Below are positions 29,957-40,066 of a DNA stretch of 64,000 nucleotides, piece after piece. Position 1 is the stretch's first letter, and the number at the start of each line of letters is the position of its first letter. Source of the DNA: Anisakis pegreffii (taxonomy: Eukaryota > Nematoda > Chromadorea > Rhabditida > Anisakidae); NCBI GenBank assembly GCA_035041965.1, contig JAPYMA010000278.1, positions 22,501-86,500 on the forward strand, written 5' to 3'. The notes below the pieces were generated by a model that searched no databases, was not told the DNA's origin, and saw nothing but the letters and a program-made list of their open reading frames with translations. The position numbers and the translations under genes were made by a program.

Positions 29957-31236
29957 AAACGAACAAACAGAATTCTGGTCAATATGAACAATGCTGAAAT
30001 ATTTCAATTCAAATGAATCTAAAAACCGAATTAAACAGAATCTTCTTTTTACGCGCGCGCAAACACAGTGATTTAGCAGATTGCATCATGCAACCGTTTC
30101 ACTGCACTAAGTGATAAACTCATTCACGTGACCCTAGGCCCAAGCCTTATTCGAGAGAATCATGCTTGAATTGAGCTAAGGTGCACTTTTCCAGCCGATT
30201 ACCTAATAATTCTCAAGCAGAGCAATAAACATTTCGAAAAAGTAAAAATGCATTCACAAACGTCGTTCAATTAATTCCTATTCCTATAGTGGCACCATGT
30301 AAGTATCATCGTCTGAAACGTATCAAACTTTGAAATGCAAATAAATAAGAATCACAAGCAGATGACGATTACAAGAAGATATTATAATGAAGTTAAGAAC
30401 GAAACAAAAACTTTTTAAGTCAGTTTCTGCATCAATATCGACAACTAAAACAGCACTAACATAACGCATTTGTACAGAATCTTCCAAATAAATGAACAAA
30501 CGCAACTCACATCACCACCACACATCACACTCCACCATAAAGTTCACTCCATACAGCTAACCACCAAAACCAAACACTATCTTTGTTGATTGCAAAGTAA
30601 ACATTACGCGCTACTCATGAATCAGCTGATCGCAAGTGTACCTTGTACAATGTAGTATGTTTTTTGTTCATTGATCAACCGGTGTGATGTAAGTCAGGCT
30701 TGTTCAATGCACTCATCTACACTGATCTATTAACGTTTAGCAGTACATTCGAATCGGGTTCGAGTTCAGGTTAAGTCCTAGGCTTGACGTTATATTGAGC
30801 TTTAGGCTTACAAGGGATCATAATATATTCGGACTTACTGGTATGACCGTAGGAATTTTACAAGCTGCCGTCATCTGGGACTTTCAATTACACTGATAGG
30901 GAAACGGTTGCAAGCAGCGACGTATTGTGCTGGCTGCTATTTTCGATTCTTTTCCCAATAATTTTGTTCCACCCAAAGGTTTAAAACAGCTCAAGAAGTC
31001 AAACATCCAAAACCGACCGCAGAAGAACAGTTTAGGAAGAAAAACTATTTAAATAGAACATTGAAAAAAGAAATAATTCAAAATGAATCAATAAAAGAAG
31101 ACTCAATTTCGAAAAAAGGACACCGGATCAGTGCAGCATAGAGCAACTCAAAAAGTGTGGAGTGATGTATATTAATATTAATGTTTTGTACTTTGCACCT
31201 CAATTAGTCAGTGATTTTGAAATCCAAATGCGGATA
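29957..31236. other. Upstream spacer of the perilipin gene
   Basis: No gene is visible. Motifs such as CCTAGGCTT and TTTAGGCTTA around 30,130 and 30,770-30,815 resemble the inverted-repeat element at 31.24-31.44 kb, so worn copies of that family may lie here. The promoter of the perilipin gene should be in the part nearest 29.96 kb, but no defined box can be named. Confidence 0.35.
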
Positions 31237-31438
31237 ATTAAGGTAAGGTGCGGCGATAGATTACATTTGGACTTAGGCTTATGAGCTGAGTCTCATACCG
31301 AAGAACCATCTATCTAATTGATACATACCTTACCTCGGCATGACAACATCGTCTTTCTGTCTAATAGATGCTTCAGCCCCGCTATGAGCTTGAGCCTAAG
31401 GCTTCGTCCAAATGAAATGCGCTACCGTATCTTATATT
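31237..31438. mobile_element. Inverted-repeat (MITE-like) element with TTAGGC-type arms
   Basis: The two ends are imperfect inverted repeats. The left arm carries CATTTGGAC followed by TTAGGCTTATGAGCT. The right arm, read in reverse complement, carries CATTTGGAC followed by TTAGGCTCAAGCTC. About 200 bases lie between the outer ends and no coding capacity is present. This fits a small non-autonomous DNA transposon. No target-site duplication can be fixed because the ends are worn. Confidence 0.5.
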
Positions 31439-31559
31439 GATTATCATTGCTTAACCATCCGCGATATTTTAATTCGCTTAAAAATTCGAATATCAATAAA
31501 TTCAGTGATGACTATGATAAAATAAAGACAGTGATAATATTTGTAACAATTTTAATAAT

Positions 31560-31690
31560 CAGTGGTAATAATAATATTTATAATAATAATAATAATAGTA
31601 ATGATAGTAATGATAATAATAATGATTATTATTACTATTATTATTATTGTTATTATTATTATCATTATTATTATTATAACAATTATTATT
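31560..31690. repeat. TAA/TTA trinucleotide repeat with hairpin symmetry
   Basis: A run of (TAA)n with a few interruptions is followed by (TTA)n, so the two halves can pair with each other. Open frames across it encode only Asn, Tyr or Ile runs and are not genes. Confidence 0.85.
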
Positions 31691-32229
31691 ATTCAAAACC
31701 ACCCGAGACCAAAACGCGAGAAACATTACAGCACACAACGAAATGTTGATAATCGTTGAGTAAATTTAAAGAACGGGTTAAAAAGTAAACAAAATATGCA
31801 TCAATCAACTGTGGCATCACCTCATCATAATGGACAATCGACTGAATTCCTAATTGATTTCATTGCGAAATTCCTCGAAAAAAAATGCCATCTCGTTCAA
31901 ATCCAGATCGATGAACACATTTTATCTTGTCCCTCTTCTCGCTCACCTCTTCCTCAACATTCGTTTCCGATCGTTCTCCGGGTCTCTTTCACTCCTGAAT
32001 CTTCAGTCATATAATATTCTTCAACGTAACAAGTTTACGCACGTTCTCAAGCATGTTCACCATTGAACTTTGTTCGTCGAAGACCTTTGTCATTTACAGT
32101 AATTTCTGCTGATTGACTGAACTACTCACGATCACATACTGTGCAATACTCGTTCTATTAAGGTATCAAGAGAAGATTATTAGCACCACATATTCATTAA
32201 CAAATGCTCAATTAATAAATGATCGCCGG

Positions 32230-32450
32230 TAAACACTGACGGCATCAAAACGAAATTTCATTTCGGTCGGAGTACGATCCGACATTCGGAGATCCGACCG
32301 AACCTTCGGAATTCTTCGGTCGGAGTACGATCCGACATTCGGAGATCCGATCGAACCTTCGGAATTCGATCGCTTAGAATTGTTCGGTCGAAATTCCAAC
32401 TGAAATTTGTCAGATTTTTCCGGCCGAATGTTGGTCAGATGCCATCATTA
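32230..32450. mobile_element. MITE-like element with internal 53-bp tandem duplication
   Basis: The right end reads GATGCCATCATTA, matching the terminal repeat of the 52.85-kb element. The left end (CTGACGGCATC) is a worn version of the same terminus. Inside, a 53-base unit beginning TTCGGTCGGAGTACG and ending TTCGGAATTC occurs twice in tandem, at 32262-32314 and 32315-32367, with one difference that I can see. The minus-strand 63-codon frame across it is repeat-derived. It lies about 2.3 kb upstream of the perilipin start. Confidence 0.6.
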
Positions 32451-32544
32451 CTGATAAAAACATAAAACAGTTCGGAAATTGTCATTCAAAGCTAAAACGC
32501 ATGAACATATTTCATAATTATACATCATTCATAATTAAATGATG

Positions 32545-32990
32545 CTAATAACCAACGATGTAATTGAATGATGCTAATGAAGTCAGACTTTAAAATTAGT
32601 CGTGCTCTTTTCCACAAGTAAAGACGAACAGTATCTACAGGAACACTAATCATAACGCACTGATAAGGCTCAGTCTGATACAATTATATATCATAAACCT
32701 CTCTCGTTTGCTTTCACCCTTAATCAAAGCAATTGTTGATCACTTTACGTTGTTGATTACGTCATGTTGATGACTTTATATTGTTGACTACTAAACGTTT
32801 AGTGGGAGAAGAGTGAAATTCGAAGTAATCTGTTTACATGATTAAAGATGTAATTGAGTGATACCAATGAAGTCGCACTTTATACCCTCTACTTTGTACT
32901 ATAGTGCTTCATTTGCACATTGCACCTTGTGATGTACTAATAATTAGTTGTGATCTTTTCCACAAACGAAACACATCACGTAATCATATA
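32545..32990. repeat. Pair of diverged direct repeats
   Basis: Two blocks share the order GATGTAATTGA, then TGAAGTC with a following ACTTTA, then AATTAGT and CTTTTCCACAA. One lies at about 32557-32625 and the other at about 32848-32972. Between them is a run of TTGTTGAT/TTGTTGACT-like repeats (about 32730-32795). No coding capacity is visible. It may be an old tandem duplication or two remnants of one repeat family. Confidence 0.5.
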
Positions 32991-33717
32991 ATATTTCGTA
33001 ATGAGACCACTTCAAGTGGATGATCTGAACTGAAAAAAGGCTTTACTTATGTGCGTTCCACAGGCTTTAAAAATTCACTGAGCTGAGTATTTATTGCGTT
33101 ATTACAATAACTCATTGCTTCAGTATATTATCATCAAGCGAAAATGTATCCCTCATGCAGAACCTGTTAAATAACAATTACCGTATTGGCTACGAAGAAA
33201 ATTTCTTCCCTCTAAAGTAATACTTCAACTCCGGTCCTTTTAGTGTCGAGAAACAGAGCATATAAAAGTGCGGCACAGATCCTCTCAGCAGTGTCTATTG
33301 ATGTGCAAGACTAATTGCAAGATGGGAATTTAAATAGTACAAGCAAGAGATAGCCTATTCATGCGAACATGCATGTAATCGTTATTGCAGCAGCGGCATC
33401 ACGAAAATTTCCCAAAGCAATTGTAAATCCTTCATTGAATTGATCACAGGCATCTGCTATAAGCAATGGGAAGTTGGTGAAACCGATGAAGAATGACTCA
33501 TCGAATATTCTGGTTTATAAAATTAGGAAACAAATTTCTATCACTCAAGCAAGTAGTTGCATTAACCATCAACGCGAAATCGCATCGAACGGAGCGACAA
33601 CAAAAGTTCGCTCATGAATTTGCTTGTGAATCATCACTGAACGATATCACTTTGAAAAGTGACCGTGCTATCGGAACTGGAATAAATCAGTAAAACCGCT
33701 CTATTGAACAAAACAGT

Positions 33718-33957
33718 GAGCAAAATCAACTCATCCGAAAATCTGTCATCACTTCAATATTCATGCCTCGATTTCATCGAAAGACGAACCGCAGCAACAG
33801 CAGACGACCTCAAACGATATTCAAGTGCAGACTAAAGATTCTGAACTACTCGAAGATCCCTTCTACAGTACGATAGTTGAGATCATTGCGCTGAATCATA
33901 TGCTTCAATTTGACTCCAGATTATTTTACGGGAACAATTCGTCAACCTCGAATACCA
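33718..33957 (+). other. Open stretch, possible unassigned exon
   Basis: Downstream of an in-frame TGA, about 80 codons stay open, ending in TGA at 33957. The product has a Gln run, then TKDSELLEDPF and a hydrophobic/charged segment that looks more protein-like than the neighbouring frames. It has no ATG near its start, no recognised domain and no exon partner I can connect by phase. It could be an exon of a plus-strand gene, part of a pseudogene, or chance. Confidence 0.15.
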
Positions 33958-34848
33958 CCTTCCGATGACCTGTGTTAATGTTCATCTTGAAAAATCATTC
34001 CACTGCACTTGACTGTTTTCTGTTTTAACATTGATATCAAAGTTGCTTCAGTGGCCAAGTACGGCTACTTGTTGAAAGCTGTCTTCAATTTCACACGCAC
34101 AACCAACAACAGACACAGCATAACCCTCTGATGTAAAACAATCAAGAAATTAATGAATGTTACAATATGGTTTTTATGTCGAATTTATTAAAGCATAATA
34201 CAAATGAATGAGCATAATACTGAAAAACAAAACAATATCATAGGACAACAAACAAAATAATCACATAATTACCACTTTACAACAGCACTTCAATACTACT
34301 ACGTGACAGGATGTTTTTAATGAAAATATCCTGCAATCTAACTTAATCATTATCTTCAGAAACTGTCAGTAACCCACAAATACAAATGAACAAAAAAAAA
34401 GAAAACGAAGCAGAATGAGACTCCATAAATCATTCCTATTTCGCCTTCTGATAGGACAAATTGGAAATCCGTTCGGAAAAACATTCCAACTAAATATGAT
34501 ATAACTGCTTCAGAACAATCGAATTTCCATTTCTGCTCAGATGACGATAAGCAAAGTCTTAAAAGAACGGCGCAAAAAGCGTATTGCTGGACAAATGATT
34601 GTAAAATAACAACGGCAAGACGAGTTTAATGTAAACATATGAAAATAAAAATCAAGTTGAATGCAATCTGAAATCAAACAGAGCTCGAATGATCATCGCT
34701 TGTTCTAAAAAGTGAACCATCCATGAAAGTCAAATTATAACTGCACTACCACTTGCAGATCTCAACTCTTCACTACAAACATAATGATAAACTAAGGGAA
34801 GTATAAAATTTCATTTACCTAAAAATACAACTGCAGAATACTTTGTTC
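33958..34848. other. Spacer without recognisable gene
   Basis: AT-rich DNA downstream of the minus-strand basigin-like gene. Short open frames exist, for example about 33996-34131 on the plus strand, but none has a motif or a defensible start. Confidence 0.4.
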
Positions 34849-34884
34849 AGGTGTAATTTTAGGTGATCACCTACAATTACACCT
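34849..34884. repeat. 36-bp near-perfect palindrome
   Basis: AGGTGTAATT, a short middle built on TAGGTGATCACCTA, then AATTACACCT. The two 18-base halves are reverse complements with one mismatched pair, so the sequence can form a hairpin or bind a symmetric protein dimer. It lies about 350 bases beyond the stop codon of the basigin-like gene. Its function is not evident. Confidence 0.85.
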
Positions 34885-35235
34885 AAAGAAACTACACAAA
34901 AAGAGGACAATATTAAAGTGCAAAAAAGGTGAGCGAATAATCGATAATCATTGCTAACGCAATATTGGCAGCACCTGTTCCATGTCGTTCAATAATCAAT
35001 TCATTCATCAGCTTCAGCTTCCAACCTGGGAAAGCAAAAATAAAATAAGTTTTCAGAGAGAATTTGAAGTTCAGGGAATAAGCTCGAATACTTCACAAGG
35101 ATGCTGTCAACAAAACAAAATTATCCATTCAGTAGGAACTGAACGAATGCAAAATCGCCACATGCAAACTAAATGTATCATCACATAAACAAAGCAACAA
35201 GCGCAATGATCAAGATTAAAAACAATGAAGAATAA

Positions 35236-37413
35236 TTATTCAAATGACTCTAACAATTTGCGATCGTTCCTCTTCTTTCGGAATTCGCATAATATAATAA
35301 TGAGCAAAAGTAACGTGACAATCACCACAATCACTAACAGTGGCCATAGCCATGCTAGTTCGCCTGAAATATAAAGGTATATGAACAGACGTGCATGTCA
35401 CATTTATATGAGCGAAGTGGAGAAAGATGCGAGTCAAATTTATGCAATCCTTCATACACTTTTTCCACAAAAAATCAAACAGAAATATTCTACTTCGAAT
35501 TAACGGACAACAGGAGTGAAAACGTTACTTTTGAGACGAAGTCGCCTCAAAAGAATCACTTGATTTATCTGATTGTGTCCATTGACAGGAAATTCATTTT
35601 TGGCCGTACACTCATAAACGCCTCTATCTTCGTCGGTTACTTTGAACAACTGAAGAATACCGTCAGATCCAAAACGGATATGTTCACCGTCATCAACTAA
35701 ACAAGTGCGTTATTTGAGTGATATCGATGAATAAACGTTAAACAAAAATTCCAAAGTGGTCATCATCAAATTAGATTATGGCAAGTTGTCATGTCATATA
35801 CAGTATTTGTGCAATTAAACATGGGGTTATTACTGACCAAGCGACTTGCCATCCTTGGACCATGCAAAGCGTGCGCTAGGGAATGCGATCACTGGACATG
35901 TCAGATTAATGTTGCGGCCGAGAACAGCTGTTACACCAAGACCATCGAAACGAAATGCATCATTTTCGACACTATCCAGGCGATCTGATTCACTAGCAAC
36001 CAATACTGGTCTAACTAAAAGAGAGTATTTTCTAAGAATCATTCCACAGGAGCTGCTTCATTCTTAAGCAAACTGTTTCTGTTCCAATATGACGAAGAAA
36101 CTAAAATTCTTCGTGTTTCGAAAAAACGAGAAATAAACCAAATGAGAGACAACAATCGGCCATGAAGATTTAGTTGGTTTCCATTGATAATTTTGTTTTT
36201 TGGAAACAAAATGAAAGATGATGGCATAGAGAATGCAATCACGGAAACTCTTAAGTGAATCACCTTATTCCCTTTTAATCACTTTTTAAATGGAAACAAA
36301 TCCGAATGCAGTAAGAACTGATGAAACTAAAAAGACAATTCTTACCAAAAACTTGATGATTCCCACTCACTTGACCACTGGTCGTTGTTAGCTTGCAAGT
36401 GTAATTACCAGCTTCATTGACTGTAGCTTCACCCAAATAATACGATGCACGTTTACCATCATCGCTCAACGTCGCCGTCAAAGCAGTACCATCCTTTTTT
36501 CGTATGAACTTAGCTGATTTTATCCGTAACGCACTCCCACGTTCTTCTGCCTTTAAAGTATTTTTAATGCGAAAGGTGACTGGCCGAAAAGAAATTAGAA
36601 CAAGTGAATCCCCATTCGAGGATTCAACTGACATCTAAAGAATGATAAGCAGCCCAACAGATATGGATGTATTATTGTTAAACATTTTATTTTATCTATT
36701 ATGCTTAAATCCCATGTTTTTCAGTATTCTGCAGCAGCTCACATGGGAAATGCCAAGAGACGATGATGAAAGTGTAGTAGCATCTCTGGTAAACGATAGT
36801 TCAGAACTACAAAAATATTACACGAATGCACGTACACTAGTTAAGATATGACTGCGAAATATTTTCTGAACAAATCTACTGCTATAATTCAGCGGCCCCA
36901 TAGTGGTCGAAACTATGAGCGCTTCCAGTCATACCGTCCACAAACCAATTGTTCGACAAACAATTTCGTACAGTATCGCCACTTCAAATTTTTACTTTGA
37001 AGCAACATCAATTCACCATTATTTTTTGAAATATCGATTGACAGTAATACAACGTTAAACAAACATATGATTATAGAACTGGACTGGATTTGTAATTGCT
37101 GCCTTCTTCGAGGAGAATGAGTATAATTATTCGAATTAACTGAGAAAGTTTTACGATGAACAGAAAGAATTAGCGTGAAAAATTGGAATTAGATCGAAGA
37201 TTATGAACAGAGGGAAAGAGAAGTGGAACCAACTTGACACCACAACGTTAAATTATCAATCGAGCGAAGTGGATGAAATTTGGATGTACGACCAGATTTA
37301 ACGACTATCACTGCATGCGGATTGCCCTTTGCTTGAGCGCTGTCCACAAAACTATCGAATAAATAGACGCCAACCAAAACGACAAGCAAACACCCGCTAT
37401 TCTTCACAAGCAT
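35236..37413 (-). CDS. Basigin/neuroplastin-like two-Ig transmembrane protein, 5 exons, 313 aa
   Basis: Spliced minus-strand gene. Exons: 37234-37413, 36346-36634, 35838-36014, 35529-35696 and 35236-35363 (stop TAA). All junctions are GT/AG with consistent phases and the product is 313 residues. Residues 1-28 form a signal peptide (MLVKNSG, hydrophobic core, cut near AQA). Ig domain 1 has Cys59 (LTLWC) and Cys140 (AGNYTC), an unusually wide spacing. Ig domain 2 has Cys196 (INLTC), Trp208 and Cys245 in DEDRGVYEC, the usual I-set spacing. A membrane helix spans about 276-297, preceded by RLRLKSELAWLWP, and a basic tail of about 16 residues begins FRKKRND. The juxtamembrane LA-x-LWP pattern is the mark of basigin and neuroplastin, which chaperone monocarboxylate transporters and act in adhesion. 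Asn54, Asn137 and Asn193 are potential glycosylation sites. Other two-Ig nematode membrane proteins (ZIG type) are the main alternative. The last donor (AAAA before GTAACG) was chosen because it alone keeps phase and the juxtamembrane motif. Confidence 0.82.
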
Positions 37414-37448
37414 TTCTGACCGAGTTTGAATTCAGTGCAGCTGTATTT

Positions 37449-37460
37449 ACTGTAAAAAGC
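37449..37460 (-). promoter_or_regulatory. Candidate trans-splice acceptor of the basigin-like gene
   Basis: On the minus strand a pyrimidine-rich GCTTTTTACAG precedes the ATG at 37413 by about 36 nt. This matches the usual nematode acceptor, which favours a TTTCAG-like site just upstream of the start. Use as a spliced-leader site is inferred. Confidence 0.3.
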
Positions 37461-40066
37461 ATACCCGTTGCTATTTTTCAAATGGCCTCATTCGAAGTTC
37501 TCAAAAGTTGCTTCTTTTCTGTTTGTTCTGCTGATGGGAACGATAAAACGGGTTTCCATGCAATTTAAAGTGCAAAGTAATTCGTGAGTGGGACAATAGG
37601 AAAAGAATTAGATTTGGAGATTATATGAGTAAAAAACTGTTAAAATGGGACTCATTTCGCATTGTAACTTCAAAAGTATAATTCATGACAATCGACTCAC
37701 CAATGTAAAAGAATTGATTCGAATTACACGTAGCTGTTGGTTCCCCAAAGAAACAAACAATAAAAACCGTTGAAGAACGAAACTGACATACAGAAAATGG
37801 CTGGGAGCGGTGCTGAGGTGTTTACTAGTGCGGATGGATTATTGAATGCGTGTTGTTAGGAATGTTGGATGTTTGGCTAGTTCGTCGTTAGTTGCTCAAG
37901 AAGAGAACGTTCGCAATGCTTTCAGCGTTCGTTCAATAGCAAGCCAATTGCTAAGCTACTAGACGGAGATACGAGAAGAGATGGAGTATTTGTAGCAATA
38001 GTAACAACAAAAGTTATAGTGGTGGCAGTAGTAGCAATATGGATGGACAGCTGAACTTTATTCGCTATCCTCATATCCTAAGGCAGTAACTCATTCGATA
38101 ACGTCTGACTGCCAATCAGGCAAGTGATTGGTTAACACTTAGTTCAAATTTAACTTGGATGAATCTTCAAACAAACTTCCACTCTATCGCTCCATTTCGT
38201 TACTCATATTCAGCCATTCAGTCTTTTACTTTTACCTTGCATCTTCTCGTGAACGCTGCAAGATTTGATTGATAACGTGCACATAAAAACCGCCCTTCAC
38301 AACTCGAACGTGAACTTATGGCTCTATGCTTCGCACACTAAATCCTAACGACCACACACGCACATTTCATTTGCACTTCTATGCTCATCTCATCTGTTGG
38401 TTTTGAAGGGAATTATCATGAACTATTTTTATAAGGCCCTTCACATGAAATCGTCCATCGTTATCTAATAAGTAGTTTGAGATCTTTTTTCATCACAATC
38501 TTTCGATTATATCAAAATACTTCAATGATCAGTATTGGATAGTAAGGGCAAATTTTATGATTGTCGTACTCATTTGGTAACGAATATTTCTTGGTGAAGA
38601 TGGAGGTTGCAATAATGGAATTCAATTACGGAACACGATGTTATGCGTGAAGTTATTTGGAATTTTAAAAAAATTCTGCCAGAATAAACGAGTTGAATGA
38701 ATGATTCATCAAAATTTCCTCACTGCGACTGTCGTGCAAAAGCAAAGCAAACCTTCCCTCGGGACTACATTTACTATGCTTCATGAAGCAATATTCAAAG
38801 AAGTTAAACGAGTGTATATTTCGCTGTGAGAAGTCAAGGACTCACTTTTGATAATTTCACTTTTTGATGCACTAATGACAATCTGTTGACCACATCGGCC
38901 ATTAGATTATTGTGCAGAAAATGTTAAGTGAAGAAGCTAACGCTTACTTCTAATATCGAGTGAGCGTGGATCCCAATTCAGTACTATACCAACTCGTTCT
39001 CTAACATGAGTCATGGGCACATTAGAAAATAAAGAGTTATTTGGAATAGAAATTGCCAAAGAATTCCCTCTCCACTCCCACAAAATCGTTATTTTTACTT
39101 GCTGGTTGGTATGTAAATGAAGGGTTTATGATGACGGTTTGCATAACCTGAATCGAAGTGATATGCAACTGAAGGGATGAATTGTGTGCTTAATGTTCAG
39201 TTTCTTATCAATGAGATAAAGAGTCATACCACTGCTGAATGGAACAAATTTGATGATGAACTTTATGTTATTAATTGGAATTATGCAAGACATTAGTTAC
39301 TTTGCAAAGTGTACATGAGTGGTATATTTTTGAATGAATTTATTTGAAATTATATTTGAGTAGATTTATTTTTCGAATATTGAAAGAGAATAGTGCACTA
39401 GAAACAATAACAGAATCATCTCGATAAATTAAATATTCATTAAATGAACGCATTCATTGGATATACATCAGGGAAATGAATGTTAGCAGAAATCATTTAT
39501 ATGACGGATAGACGTGATCGAGAGGACATGGCCAGAAAAGGTCTGAATAAGAAGCTTGAAGCTAGATATGACAAATAAATTAGCAGAAAATCAAAAATAA
39601 TGAGCAGAGAGATACGTATGTATTCGAAATGATTACTAAGAATCGATAATTTAAAGAGCCACTCAAAAAGGCTGAACTAGTCATTTAGAGCATTTATAAG
39701 AAACGTAAATAAATTTTATTGGGCATATTTCTTGTAGATTTAACCATCTGTCGGTTGATTCCAATTACTTCATTTCCTTTATCAATTTGAGCATGAACAG
39801 AGGGAAATTAACCAATATTAGCCAAAAGCCTCTTTGTAAATTTCATCGAGTTTTAAATGAACATAGATGTGCATATTTATCGGATTTAAATGAATATAGT
39901 TATGTCTCGTGTCGCTATTGCTCATTGAAATTGGTCGAGTTTATCGATGGCTTTGGCAGCATGCACACCAATAATTTAAACACTTCAACTGTTCTGAATC
40001 AAACAAAATCGTCGAGAAATTGAATCTATTATTATGCGTGATTGGCGTTCTTCCTTTTTGTTCATG
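37461..40066. other. Spacer between basigin-like gene and innexin A
   Basis: About 2.6 kb separates the 5' end of the basigin-like gene from the 3' end of innexin A on the same strand. I see no exon with a recognisable motif. The part near 37.5-38.2 kb is slightly less AT-rich and may contain the promoter of the basigin-like gene, but no element can be named. Confidence 0.4.

Noticed and set aside
31447..31759. Asn/Tyr/Ile-rich frames
   Set aside because: Product of the TAA/TTA trinucleotide repeat.
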